Shown here: positions 1-9,036 of the stretch, in pieces | Position numbering within the stretch: position 1 is the first letter of the stretch | Layout: each line of letters begins with the position of its first letter | Source: Macrococcoides caseolyticum | GTDB lineage: Bacteria > Bacillota > Bacilli > Staphylococcales > Staphylococcaceae | DNA length: 64,000 bases | Reading direction: 5' to 3' | Assembly: GCF_021366795.1 (NCBI RefSeq) | Contig: NZ_JAHCPS010000004.1 | Span: 153,315-217,314, forward strand | Position numbers and translations under genes: made by a program | Notes under the pieces: generated by a model | What the model saw: the letters and a program-made list of their open reading frames with translations, nothing else | Databases searched by the model: none | Told to the model about the DNA's origin: nothing

Positions 1-138
1 ATTGATATCATCACCAATGTAAACAGAGAAAATAAACATCATTTTGAATTAGAGCTGCGTGCTACTGCCGTCTATAATTTAATCGCTCGTAGTAATCACA
101 CAGATTTTAACACCCCAGTAATCTATAAAAAAGGGTGA
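1..138 (+). CDS. tmcAL: tRNA(Met) cytidine acetate ligase TmcAL (YlbM), C-terminal part
   Basis: This is the last 45 codons of a gene that begins outside the window; frame 1 is open from base 1 to TGA at 136-138. TmcAL uses acetate and ATP to make N4-acetylcytidine at the wobble position of elongator tRNA-Met. The visible tail ends with TDFNTPVIYKKG, which closely resembles the staphylococcal TmcAL C-terminus as I recall it (TDFNTPVI followed by a short basic tail). The gene is convergent with coaD, as in staphylococci. The nucleotidyltransferase core is not visible, so the identification rests on the tail and the neighbourhood. Confidence 0.75.
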   Translation: MDIITNVNRENKHHFELELRATAVYNLIARSNHTDFNTPVIYKKG

Positions 139-150
139 CGATATTTATCT

Positions 151-192
151 ATAAAAATGACGGCTGAAAAAAAATCAGCCGTCATTTTTATA
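151..192. terminator. Bidirectional terminator between tmcAL and coaD
   Basis: A near-perfect inverted repeat (17-base arms, A-rich loop of about 7) is flanked by A-rich sequence on one side and T-rich sequence on the other. It can serve the two convergent genes. Confidence 0.85.
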
Positions 193-196
193 ATAT

Positions 197-1247
<1,051 letters not shown>

Positions 1248-1325
1248 AAGTTACTCCTTTGAAAAATTTATTCTTATCTCACAATCATGTATAATACTAT
1301 TATTAAACATCAAAGGAGACTATTT

Positions 1326-1715
1326 ATGAAACAAGCATTTATCACACTCGGAGAAGGCTATAGTGATTTGTTCGAATTGGAACAACTTATGAAATACAAT
1401 CACGAACGTACGTTATGCCTATTATTTCTTCATACTACTCTAGAAGCCTCACCAAAAACATCTGCCGTATTAATTATGCAACCCACACAAGATGGAAACT
1501 TTCAGGCAATGTATAGCATATTTGAAGGCATTAATTATCCTTACCCTGAGTCTAATAAGCGATTTGATTTAATAAAATCCTGGGCAGAAAAGTACCATAT
1601 CACTATTAAAGAATTTGATGTTAAAGCCAAGCGCTTTTTCTATGAAGATGCATTGTATCATCAATATTTAATCGGTGTCCTACGCCTACAACGTGTGATT
1701 AAACCGATGCATTAA
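1326..1715 (+). CDS. Conserved hypothetical protein, function unknown
   Basis: A 129-residue soluble protein with no signal peptide, membrane segment or catalytic motif that I recognise. The start at 1326 is chosen because AAAGGAG lies 9 bases upstream (1312-1318). An in-frame ATG at 1287 has no ribosome site and overlaps the probable -10 box TATAAT (1290-1295). The gene lies between rsmD (divergent) and ylbG (convergent, 17-bp overlap of 3' ends). Small proteins of this size occupy the same place in staphylococci, so I take it to be a family-wide core gene rather than an acquired one. Confidence 0.7.
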   Translation: MKQAFITLGEGYSDLFELEQLMKYNHERTLCLLFLHTTLEASPKTSAVLIMQPTQDGNFQAMYSIFEGINYPYPESNKRFDLIKSWAEKYHITIKEFDVKAKRFFYEDALYHQYLIGVLRLQRVIKPMH

Positions 1716-1953
1716 GCTCGTGATTCGTATAATCTGTTTTCAATGTTTTATACGGCGAAACAAGTACATTCGTCACAAATTTCAATCGTTCAAGTTGCGC
1801 AATTGTTGACTCAAGTGCATCCTGATTAATATACATCGATACCCATTTCTCTTTACGATTACTATATACGATATGACCATACTTACGAATTTGACGTTCG
1901 TGTTTATGACTTTTTAAATAAATAATTAATTGTTGTCTTTGAACTAATGTCAT
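1699..1953 (-). CDS. ylbG: YlbG family protein (DUF2129/UPF0298)
   Basis: This 84-residue protein matches the small YlbG family found near rsmD-coaD in Bacillus and staphylococci. Members are cytosolic and their biochemical role is not established. The N-terminal half is basic (RQQLIIYLKSHKHERQIRKY), followed by an alternating beta/alpha pattern. A GAGAGGATAG ribosome site precedes the start. The 3' end overlaps the convergent neighbour by 17 bp, with no room for a separate terminator. Confidence 0.85.
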   Translation of the reverse strand: MTLVQRQQLIIYLKSHKHERQIRKYGHIVYSNRKEKWVSMYINQDALESTIAQLERLKFVTNVLVSPYKTLKTDYTNHELNASV

Positions 1954-2041
1954 AATTTCTATCCTCTCATTGTGCTTTCTTTAATAGTATCATTAGTTCT
2001 GTTAAAATTAAAATAACAATTTATCTCATGGAGGGTTCCTT

Positions 2042-2968
2042 TTGAAAAAATATACACTGGTAAAGACTGCAGCACTTACTGCACTTTCTTATTCGGCTCT
2101 AGTTGCTGTCACTAAAATGACATCTAAACAGTCTATTCGAACAATTAAGCCTTTCTTTAGTCAACGTTCGCCTTATATATTCGCACATCGTGGTGGATTA
2201 GGTCTAGCACCTGAGCATACAATGGCAGCGTTCAAACAATCAAAAGAACTTGGGGTTGACGGTTTTGAAATCGATATTCGTATTTCAAAAGATAACGAAA
2301 TTATCGTCTTCCATGACGCGCTCGTTGATCGTGTATCTAATGGTTCTGGTTTAATCAGTGCACATACACTTAAAGAGTTAAAGCAACTTGATTTAGGTTT
2401 CCACTATAAAGATATTAATGGAACGTATCCGTATCGCGGACATCAGGATGCAAAAGTCGTGACATTACAAGAATTACTAGAGAAATTCCCGGATATGCGT
2501 ATTAATATTGATATTAAAGATGCACCCCACTCAAAAGAAGGACGCATCGCACCATCTTTGCTTTATCAGATGATTATTTCAAATAATGCACAAGACCGTG
2601 TGTGTGTCACAAGCTTCTATGATGAACAGACTGCCCGATTTAATACTTTAGCACATGACAAAATCGCCATCGGTGCTGGACAAAAAGAAGTGACACGTGC
2701 GTATAGCGCTTATCAATTAGGCTTAAAACATACGTATGTCCCAACTGTTGATACTTTCCAGATACCTACGCAAGCAAAAGGGATAAATTTAACGCGTGAA
2801 TCATTTATTACATTTTTGCAAAGTTTAAATATTGCTGTCGGCTATTGGGTCATTAATAGTATTGATGAAATGGATACTTTAATTCAGCGTGGTGCACATA
2901 CGATTGTGACAGATCGACCGGATTTAGCAATGCATCTCGTCAATGCACGTTATAAAAATAGCATTTAA
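2042..2968 (+). CDS. Glycerophosphodiester phosphodiesterase, membrane-anchored
   Basis: A GDPD-family enzyme that hydrolyses glycerophosphodiesters to sn-glycerol 3-phosphate and an alcohol. The catalytic signature is complete: HRG at 49-51, E58, the ExD metal pair at 76-78 and HD at 91-92. A hydrophobic stretch at about residues 8-25 predicts an N-terminal anchor or uncleaved signal, placing the enzyme outside the membrane. Translation starts at TTG 2042, seven bases after GGAGGG (2030-2035). Length (308) is normal for the family. A close homologue beside ylbG is part of the staphylococcal gene order; whether it should be called glpQ or ugpQ cannot be told from sequence alone. Confidence 0.9.
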   Translation: MKKYTLVKTAALTALSYSALVAVTKMTSKQSIRTIKPFFSQRSPYIFAHRGGLGLAPEHTMAAFKQSKELGVDGFEIDIRISKDNEIIVFHDALVDRVSNGSGLISAHTLKELKQLDLGFHYKDINGTYPYRGHQDAKVVTLQELLEKFPDMRINIDIKDAPHSKEGRIAPSLLYQMIISNNAQDRVCVTSFYDEQTARFNTLAHDKIAIGAGQKEVTRAYSAYQLGLKHTYVPTVDTFQIPTQAKGINLTRESFITFLQSLNIAVGYWVINSIDEMDTLIQRGAHTIVTDRPDLAMHLVNARYKNSI

Positions 2969-2987
2969 GAAAGGTGCGCTGACAAGT

Positions 2988-3043
2988 AAAAAACCAAATG
3001 AAGACGCGACAACACTGAATGTCACCGCTTCATTTGGTTTTTT
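2988..3043. terminator. Bidirectional terminator after the GDPD gene
   Basis: A 16-base inverted repeat (2988-3003 with 3028-3043) has A6 on one arm and T6 on the other, with a loop of about 24 bases. It separates two convergent genes. Confidence 0.8.
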
Positions 3044-3046
3044 AAA

Positions 3047-3622
3047 TTAAATTCGCTTTATTTCATAGATTTCGATACCTCTATAATGGGTAATATTGTG
3101 AATTGCAAGTGATGCATTATGTAACATTTGTTCTAACTGACTTTTTCGGTTAATAAACAAATTAACTTTATAATAGAATAGAATTTGTCCTTTTTTCTTC
3201 AATATACGATGGCACTCTTTGAGAAATACTTCTTTGTTCATAAAAGTATCAAAGGGTTGATTAATGAGAATAAAATGAAATTTCTTATCTTTATACGGGA
3301 GTGCATCACTTGATGCGATTTCATAATTAAAGTGCGGATAAATATGCATTGCGTACTGCAAATTGCGAATCGATTGATCAAGAATATAGCCTTTAATATT
3401 GGTTTCTTTATCAAGCGCATTCACCCATTTACCCGAGTGGCATCCAATACATAAAACTTTCTGATGATAATTCAACGTGATAAACTGCGTTAAATATTTC
3501 TCAAAAATCGGTACAAAAATCAAATCACTATTTTTAGCTTTATATAAAACTTCATCCGGTCGATTTAAAAATTTAACTTTCTTCTCCCATTTTGAAATGA
3601 GTTTCTGTTCATTAATCTCCAT
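3047..3622 (-). CDS. Class I SAM-dependent methyltransferase-like protein
   Basis: The middle of this 191-residue protein has a Rossmann methyltransferase pattern. Motif I is VLCIGCHSGKW (about 56-66), an acidic motif II follows (GYILDQSI), then SSDALPYKDKKFHFILINQP, matching the Methyltransf_11 motif III/IV layout. Motif I has Cys where the family usually has Gly-Ala or Gly-Thr, so cofactor binding may be altered. The substrate is unknown. It lies 9 bp downstream of ylbF and is probably co-transcribed with it. A methyltransferase-like gene at this place is also present in staphylococci as I recall. Confidence 0.7.
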   Translation of the reverse strand: MEINEQKLISKWEKKVKFLNRPDEVLYKAKNSDLIFVPIFEKYLTQFITLNYHQKVLCIGCHSGKWVNALDKETNIKGYILDQSIRNLQYAMHIYPHFNYEIASSDALPYKDKKFHFILINQPFDTFMNKEVFLKECHRILKKKGQILFYYKVNLFINRKSQLEQMLHNASLAIHNITHYRGIEIYEIKRI

Positions 3623-3631
3623 ATTTTCCTC

Positions 3632-4054
3632 CTAACTACATCCGCAGCCACTACTACACGTTTGGGTTTCAAAAAATGGATTCCCCTTTTCAACCTTCAC
3701 TTCTGTTGACACTTGATGTGCGATCAATACCATGACTTCATCAAGCATGGTTTGCAAATTGGTTTCAAGTTGCTTCATACGCGCTACAACCGGATGCATA
3801 TCGTACAGTTTTTTCGTATGACGCGTCTGTAACATGACTGTTTGATAATCTGGATGATAACGACCGAAACGACTAACTTCATCATATTTTTCTTTAATCT
3901 TTAATAGATTATTTTTTAATTGTTGTACTTCTTTATTCTGTTCAGCTTCTATTACTGCTGATTTATATTCAAGATAAGCATGACTTTCTAAAATCATTTG
4001 ATTCAGTGTCGCTGCTTCATCAATTATTGTTAAGACTTCATTATCGTAAATCAT
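3632..4054 (-). CDS. ylbF: YlbF/RicF family regulator
   Basis: A 140-residue, mostly alpha-helical protein of the YlbF/YmcA family. In Bacillus subtilis, RicA-RicF-RicT (YmcA-YlbF-YaaT) form a complex that carries 4Fe-4S clusters and aids RNase Y-dependent mRNA maturation. The helical core spans about residues 1-118. The tail holds three cysteines in CSSGCGCS (C133, C137, C139), which fits cluster binding seen in RicF. The upstream CAP-protein gene and downstream methyltransferase gene are close and on the same strand. Confidence 0.85.
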   Translation of the reverse strand: MIYDNEVLTIIDEAATLNQMILESHAYLEYKSAVIEAEQNKEVQQLKNNLLKIKEKYDEVSRFGRYHPDYQTVMLQTRHTKKLYDMHPVVARMKQLETNLQTMLDEVMVLIAHQVSTEVKVEKGNPFFETQTCSSGCGCS

Positions 4055-4077
4055 ACATCCACTTCCCTATATTACTG

Positions 4078-5157
4078 TTACTTTACTTGCGCTCCTTCAT
4101 GATTGATGAAGATTAAAGAATAATATGAACCGGATATTCCGCCGCCCATTTCATTAATATTACGGTATAACATGTTCTCTCTATGCTCATCTGAATTGAG
4201 CCAACTGTTGATTAAACTTGGGACATCGTCAAAATTAAATGCGATGTTTTGTGATAAATGTGCATATTGTATATCCAGTTTGTTGAGTTCAGGACCGATT
4301 TCATCTTCGACTTGTTTGACATTTTTCAACTTTTCTTTATTTAATGATGCGACCTGGAATTGTGCAACATGATTAATCAGTTCATTTGTTTCCAGTGCAT
4401 CACGGCCATTAATTTTTCGCATATAATTCGTGATTTCAAACATCGTCAGTACTTTATTACTATTAATCGCAACTTCATCTTTTGTATGTGCGGACTGTAA
4501 AGCTTCTTTCTCTATCGTTTCGCCATTACTACTCATTACATAAGGTTGCATTTCTACAAGTGTTTCTGGTGTAATGTAACGCACTGCCATAACTTTGTTT
4601 GATATACGATCGATATAGACTTGTAAGAACGCATTTTCATATTGAATCAATGTCTGCGTTTTTATATCCACTTCTGTTAACTGAAATTGATATTCACCGT
4701 GCTTTGTTTTAATCATTGGTTCTGAAACAATTGCATTGCCATTAAAGATATCACCCGCACTTTGACCGATTTTAAATGGATAACTCTTCGCCGCTTCACC
4801 CGTCGCATACAGCATGACGATACGTTTATCTTTAACACCTAAAATATAATATTGGTTATCAAATTCATATACAAAATTTTTATAACTAAAATTAGAGTCA
4901 TAGATTCGTTTTGGATAACCATATTTTTGTGTAAATAAATCTATATCTGCGCCAATATAAACCCCTAATCCTTTACTTAATTTGGGACGCTTAATCGATT
5001 GCTTACTATGTTGTTTTATTTTATCAGGTTTAACCTGTTCTTTCGCTGGATTTTCTAATACGTCAAACTTTAATGATGGTGAATAAAATAAATAAAATAA
5101 GAATACGCCCATCAAAAAAATTAATAATAATTTAATTAAAATACTTTTCAAAAACAC
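4078..5157 (-). CDS. CAP-domain protein with N-terminal membrane anchor (YlbC-like)
   Basis: 359 residues: an N-terminal transmembrane segment (about 6-25), a linker rich in Lys and Pro, a CAP-associated N-terminal domain (about 55-200), then a CAP/SCP-PR1 domain (about 235-355). The CAP signature near the end is SWLNSDEHRENMLYRN, the usual W-x-N-S-x-x-H-R-x-N-(I/M)-L form. The protein should sit on the outer face of the membrane. The family resembles B. subtilis YlbC, encoded in the same ylb cluster. The enzymatic role of bacterial CAP proteins is largely unknown. Confidence 0.85.
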   Translation of the reverse strand: MFLKSILIKLLLIFLMGVFLFYLFYSPSLKFDVLENPAKEQVKPDKIKQHSKQSIKRPKLSKGLGVYIGADIDLFTQKYGYPKRIYDSNFSYKNFVYEFDNQYYILGVKDKRIVMLYATGEAAKSYPFKIGQSAGDIFNGNAIVSEPMIKTKHGEYQFQLTEVDIKTQTLIQYENAFLQVYIDRISNKVMAVRYITPETLVEMQPYVMSSNGETIEKEALQSAHTKDEVAINSNKVLTMFEITNYMRKINGRDALETNELINHVAQFQVASLNKEKLKNVKQVEDEIGPELNKLDIQYAHLSQNIAFNFDDVPSLINSWLNSDEHRENMLYRNINEMGGGISGSYYSLIFINHEGAQVK

Positions 5158-5277
5158 ACCTTCTTTTTTGTTTCATATTCCTATTCTAACATTATTTGAA
5201 TTGAAATGAATATTCGATTGCATGTATTGCATTTTTATCTTAAAATTGAAAGTAGAATGATTTAGGGAGGAACTAGA

Positions 5278-5637
5278 ATGGTATTCACAAATTCAGGTAT
5301 TGAAACGATTGTTGCAGAACAATCTTTAATCCAGCATGTTATGAATAAACATGGATTAGTTTTAGGGGGACATTGGGACTACGAGCGTGTGACTTATGAT
5401 TTAAAATATGAATTATCTGAAGGTATTTACTATTTACGTATACCAGGTTACGCTGTTGAAGGCGACGTTGGTGCACGTAATGCAACATTACAAATGATGG
5501 ACCCATACTTAGGTAAACATTACTATCCAACTGGTGTTGAGTATGGTGATGATGAATACTTTAGTGATGCACTTGTAGAACATTGCAAACGTACAATTAC
5601 AAGCATCTTTAATGAAATTAAAGCCATTCAAGCTTAA
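5278..5637 (+). CDS. YugN-like family protein
   Basis: A 119-residue soluble protein of the YugN-like family. Characteristic stretches are GGHWDYERVTYDLKYEL (about 31-47), YYLRIPGYAVEGDVGAR (about 51-67) and LGKHYYPTGVEYG (about 78-90). The start is preceded by GGGAGGAA. The function is unknown; members are conserved through Bacillales. It is followed by its own terminator and then by the AI-2E-family transporter. Confidence 0.85.
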   Translation: MVFTNSGIETIVAEQSLIQHVMNKHGLVLGGHWDYERVTYDLKYELSEGIYYLRIPGYAVEGDVGARNATLQMMDPYLGKHYYPTGVEYGDDEYFSDALVEHCKRTITSIFNEIKAIQA

Positions 5638-5652
5638 TGAATACGTTACAAC

Positions 5653-5690
5653 AGCGTGAACAAATAACTTTTGTGTCACGCTCTTTTTCT
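5653..5690 (+). terminator. Terminator after the yugN-like gene
   Basis: AGCGTGA (5653-5659) pairs with TCACGCT (5676-5682), extended inward by ACAAA/TTTTGT-type pairing, and is followed by CTTTTTCTT. Confidence 0.75.
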
Positions 5691-5710
5691 TATAGAAATG
5701 AGGTAAATCC

Positions 5711-6760
5711 ATGATAAAAAAATGGTTAAACAAAAAAGTTATCATTACAAGCGTATTAATCATACTTGCATTACTCCTGTTATACTTTATTATCCCCATT
5801 TCAATCCCACTGATCTCAGCACTGATTATTGCACTGATGATCGAGCCGATTGTTAAAATGCTGGAACGTAAAGTTGGTACACGGAAATGGAGTGTAACCA
5901 TTATCTATTCGACCATACTCGTTTCAATCATTTTGTTTATTTATTTATTCCTGACTAAATTAGTAGAACATATTATTCAATTCTCTAAAGCATTACCAGA
6001 AAAAATGAATAACTTAATGGATGTATGGGAAAAAATCGAATTAAAGATTGCCAAGATGATTCCAGATAGCGTCGCGACATCTTTATTTGATGAAATTCAA
6101 AAATACTTACTTTCAATGCGTAGCTCAGTACTCAACTATTTTAGTGTTGAACGCATCACTTCACTTGTTGCAAGCTTACCAGAAACATTTATTTCAATAT
6201 TAGTATTCCTGGTGGCATTATTCTTATTTATGCTTGAAATCCCAAAGATGCATCAGTTTGTTAAAAATCATACATACGAACGAACGTATCAAAAAACAAT
6301 ATTTGTATGGAATCGAGTAACCACTTCAATCTTTGGTATGATGCGCGCTGCTATTATTTTATCTGGCATTACATGGTTCTTTACATTCCTAGGTTTATTA
6401 TTTATTGTACCGGAAAATGCACTTGTATTATCGTTTTTCATCTGCTTAGTCGATTTATTACCGATTATAGGGGCTACGGGGATAACGATTCCATGGGCAT
6501 TATATGCCTATGTAACTGGAGATGTTGCCCTTGCAGTAAAACTGATTTTACTTTCTGTATTTTTACTCGTACAACGTAAAGTATTAGAACCTAAAATTAT
6601 GGGGAACGGTGTCGGTCTTAGCCCGTTACCAACTTTAATCGCGATGTATATTGGATTAAAGCTTATGGGATTTGTCGGCTTCTTTGTCGGCCCTATTCTA
6701 CTTATTATCATCCTGACATTCTTTGAATCAGGCGCTGTTAAGACAAACTTTAAAATTTAA
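5711..6760 (+). CDS. AI-2E family transporter (PF01594), multi-pass membrane protein
   Basis: 349 residues with a typical PF01594 profile: paired N-terminal membrane helices (about 9-40), one at about 60-85, an amphipathic region (about 90-150), and a C-terminal block of four or five helices (about 155-345) that includes the conserved late segment ending GFFVGPILLII. The family takes its name from E. coli TqsA, but many Gram-positive members are Na+/H+ antiporter-like or uncharacterised, so the substrate cannot be inferred. The ribosome site is GAGG. The gene stands alone between two terminators. Confidence 0.85.
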   Translation: MIKKWLNKKVIITSVLIILALLLLYFIIPISIPLISALIIALMIEPIVKMLERKVGTRKWSVTIIYSTILVSIILFIYLFLTKLVEHIIQFSKALPEKMNNLMDVWEKIELKIAKMIPDSVATSLFDEIQKYLLSMRSSVLNYFSVERITSLVASLPETFISILVFLVALFLFMLEIPKMHQFVKNHTYERTYQKTIFVWNRVTTSIFGMMRAAIILSGITWFFTFLGLLFIVPENALVLSFFICLVDLLPIIGATGITIPWALYAYVTGDVALAVKLILLSVFLLVQRKVLEPKIMGNGVGLSPLPTLIAMYIGLKLMGFVGFFVGPILLIIILTFFESGAVKTNFKI

Positions 6761-6800
6761 AAGAAGCATCCGACCTCAAAAATGAGTCGGATGCTTTCTT
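6761..6800. terminator. Bidirectional terminator between the AI-2E transporter gene and ctaM
   Basis: A perfect 14-base stem, AAGAAGCATCCGAC with its complement ending TTTCTT, and a loop of about 11 bases. It serves both converging transcripts. Confidence 0.85.
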
Positions 6801-6845
6801 TATGGTTTAAAGCACAGTAGGTCACTTATCAAACTTGCTTTAATA

Positions 6846-7307
6846 TTAAATTCCTAAAATTGCTTTAATGACAGATGTTGTTTCTCCGCCATGATAAAAC
6901 ACATACAATAATAAATACACAGCGACACCAGTAATTGCAGTGAAAAACCAAATAATTGAAGTAATTGGTCCTAATCTTCTGTGAATATTTAATTTATCTT
7001 TAAGGCCTGTGTACAAATTGATAATCCCCATTACAGCACCAATCGTTGCCAGTGTAATATGAAAGATTAAAAAGATTGTGTAATAAATTTTAATATTATC
7101 AGGGCCACCAAAAGAAGTGTTACCAATAAAAATCGTTCTCGATGCATAGATAATAAAGAAAATCGTTGCAGCAACACCAGCTGCCATCATCACTTTCTTA
7201 TGGGCCTCAATATTACCCTTTGCAATTAAATACCAGCCGATCGCGACTAAAATCGCACTGATAATGATAAAGCTTGTACTAATGGTCGGTAAAATTGGTA
7301 AATTCAT
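6846..7307 (-). CDS. ctaM: DUF420 membrane protein, oxidase maturation factor (CtaM/YozB type)
   Basis: A 153-residue protein with four predicted membrane helices (about 8-27, 40-60, 78-103, 115-140). It has the DUF420 layout, with conserved histidines in helix contexts (AHKKVM, FHITLA, HRRLG). In S. aureus the homologous CtaM is needed for activity of aa3-type heme-copper oxidase. The gene starts 9 bp after ctaG ends and shares its transcript. Here it accompanies a caa3 oxidase, which fits a maturation role in heme-copper assembly. Confidence 0.85.
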   Translation of the reverse strand: MNLPILPTISTSFIIISAILVAIGWYLIAKGNIEAHKKVMMAAGVAATIFFIIYASRTIFIGNTSFGGPDNIKIYYTIFLIFHITLATIGAVMGIINLYTGLKDKLNIHRRLGPITSIIWFFTAITGVAVYLLLYVFYHGGETTSVIKAILGI

Positions 7308-7316
7308 AATGTCCCC

Positions 7317-8270
7317 CTATTCAAACTCTTTAAAGTAAGCATTTTGTCGATTACGTTCTTCTAAGCTTAAGCGTGTAATCTCATCTGGATCAATGCGCTC
7401 TGAACGTGACCAGTTCATAAAAATATAATAAAACATAAAACCAAAGAAAACTTCTTGTAACACCTTCATAATTACCCCACCGGTTTGCTGGTCATCTTTA
7501 GGTGTCATATTGGTAAAGTACTGTGGTCCACTAATCCCAGAATTCGCTAATACATCATTTAACGTCCCTGTCGGCACACATAAAGCCATAGCACTCATCC
7601 ATGCCTTAGGATCAGTATATGTTTTATACATCGGATGTTGCGCAAAAATAATAAGACCGCATGAAGGTGTTAATAATACACCGATTGCGAAAACATAACC
7701 AAGTTTCATTAAACCCGATAATTGCTTTTGAGCTGGACCCTTTTGGTTAAAGATAGGATACCACATTGTAAATGCTGTTAACGCTAATAAAATCGTATAC
7801 AGAGAATGTGGTGTTGCATTTTGTTTAAGAAAATCTAGTACAATCGGTAAGTGATATAGCGAGAAAAACGCATTAAATAACACCAACGCGATAATTGGAC
7901 GTGTCATAAACTGAAACACAGGACGAATAAACGGCTGATTGATGCAATAATCAATTAAATAATTTGGTACTGCAAAGTAAACAAGTGGCATCATTAATAA
8001 AAACAGCACAGCCATTTGTAACATATGAAAACTAAAAATAATATGGCTTAATAAATCGATTGGTGCACCTTTCATGATATAAAGTAAAATCATTAAAATC
8101 ACAAAAAGAATCCCCTCTGACCTTTTTAATGGTCTGGAACCTGGAATATCTTTATACCATTTCACAGTAATTAAAAAATACACTACCGTTGTAAAAATGA
8201 TTGCCACTAAAAAGAATGGACTCCAGTTCGCTAAAAAGCCAAAAATCGAGATAGAACGTATGCTACCCAT
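7317..8270 (-). CDS. ctaG: Cytochrome c oxidase assembly factor CtaG
   Basis: A 317-residue multi-pass membrane protein of the caa3_CtaG family (distinct from proteobacterial CtaG/Cox11). About seven hydrophobic helices are visible. Conserved elements include HIIFSFHMLQM (about 85-95), PIIALVLFNAFFSLYHLP and a MYKTYTDPKAW segment. In Bacillus, CtaG supports copper delivery to the caa3 oxidase. The ribosome site GGAGTG lies 6 bases from ATG, and TATAAT lies about 30 bases upstream of the start. It is separated from ctaF by 412 bp holding a terminator and a repeat, so ctaG-ctaM is a unit of its own. Confidence 0.92.
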   Translation of the reverse strand: MGSIRSISIFGFLANWSPFFLVAIIFTTVVYFLITVKWYKDIPGSRPLKRSEGILFVILMILLYIMKGAPIDLLSHIIFSFHMLQMAVLFLLMMPLVYFAVPNYLIDYCINQPFIRPVFQFMTRPIIALVLFNAFFSLYHLPIVLDFLKQNATPHSLYTILLALTAFTMWYPIFNQKGPAQKQLSGLMKLGYVFAIGVLLTPSCGLIIFAQHPMYKTYTDPKAWMSAMALCVPTGTLNDVLANSGISGPQYFTNMTPKDDQQTGGVIMKVLQEVFFGFMFYYIFMNWSRSERIDPDEITRLSLEERNRQNAYFKEFE

Positions 8271-8361
8271 AAAATCACTCCATAAAATATACTCTCCTTA
8301 TTATAACGTAATTTATGGCAATAAAGTGGATAAAATATAGAAAATTCGTGACGAAATAGAA

Positions 8362-8618
8362 GAGGCTGTCGAAAGGGTGCTTACACGCAAGTAAACTGGA
8401 GACAAAGCTGAAAAATCGCTTTTTGATTTTGAAGGTTTTGTTGAAGTTTACCTGGCGTGTGCCCTTGAGACGCCGTTTAAGAAGAGAGGCTGTCGAACTT
8501 GCGTTTAGCCCTAAGCAAAATAAGAAGATCGACCATAAATCGCTTTTTGATTTAGGTCGATCTTCGTTTTTGTCGAAAGGGCTGCAAGTGAGACGCCGTT
8601 TAGAGAGGGTGTCTGAAA
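8362..8618 (+). repeat. Modular structured intergenic repeat, copy 1
   Basis: Fills most of the 412-bp gap between ctaG and the ctaF terminator. It consists of modules that each begin GAGGCTGTC (8362, 8486, and a variant GAGGGTGTC at 8605) and end AGACGCCGTTTA, with a spacing of 124 then 119 bases. Module 1 can fold into a long interrupted hairpin: ACACGC/GCGTGT, then AGTAAACT/AGTTTACC, capped by AAAATC-GCTTTTT-GATTTT. Module 2 folds as GAAGATCGACC (8524-8534) with GGTCGATCTTC (8555-8565), followed by GTTTTTG. A second copy lies at 26742-26954 on the other strand. Stops in several frames and the lack of a ribosome site argue against coding. Confidence 0.8.
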
Positions 8619-8640
8619 TGCGTTTAATGGCAAAGCCGAA

Positions 8641-8676
8641 AAAAAGAGGCAAAGACATTTGTCTTTCCCTCTTTTT
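8641..8676 (-). terminator. Terminator of the ctaCDEF operon
   Basis: On the minus strand AAAAAGAG pairs with CTCTTTTT around an inner AAAGAC/GTCTTT stem and ends in a run of T. It lies 7 bp beyond the ctaF stop codon. Confidence 0.8.
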
Positions 8677-8682
8677 AAGTCA

Positions 8683-9036
8683 TTATTTTTTTAAAGGTTC
8701 ACCTAACCATGTAATGTAAAGTGCCATCACAATAAATGTACCTGCAATAAATAATCCAGATAACATCATTAATTTAGCAGCGCCATGACCAGGGTGTTTC
8801 ATGTGCATGAAGTAATAGAATTGTAAAATAACTTGAATTAAAGCCATTAATAACACTGCTGGAATAACGAAATCTTTACTTAATCCTGCTGCAACCATTG
8901 CAAACGCGATAAATGTTAAGAAAATCATTACAGCAAATGTTGTCACTTGCATTCTCATTTCTTCAGTACGTGTTCTTTTTTCATAGTTGTAACGTTCCTG
9001 ATTAAACTTTAAGTTGTGTTTAGTTTCGTTTGACAT
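8683..9036 (-). CDS. ctaF: Cytochrome c oxidase subunit IV (caa3 type), CtaF
   Basis: A small 117-residue oxidase subunit with a charged N-terminus and three membrane helices (about 33-53, 59-81, 90-112), typical of the COX4_pro family. The start at 9036 is chosen because its ATG overlaps the ctaE stop codon by one base (TAATG), the same junction as ctaD/ctaE. An upstream ATG at 9084 would run inside ctaE. It is last in ctaC-ctaD-ctaE-ctaF and is followed directly by the operon terminator. Confidence 0.92.
   Translation of the reverse strand: MSNETKHNLKFNQERYNYEKRTRTEEMRMQVTTFAVMIFLTFIAFAMVAAGLSKDFVIPAVLLMALIQVILQFYYFMHMKHPGHGAAKLMMLSGLFIAGTFIVMALYITWLGEPLKK

Noticed and set aside
5509..5901. 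Open frame of 130 codons on the minus strand between the yugN-like and AI-2E genes
   Set aside because: It runs through a terminator and overlaps two well-supported plus-strand genes.
8423..8719. Open frame of 98 codons on the plus strand in the ctaG-ctaF gap
   Set aside because: It lies wholly in the structured repeat and the ctaF terminator and end, has no ribosome site, and the composition is unlike a protein.
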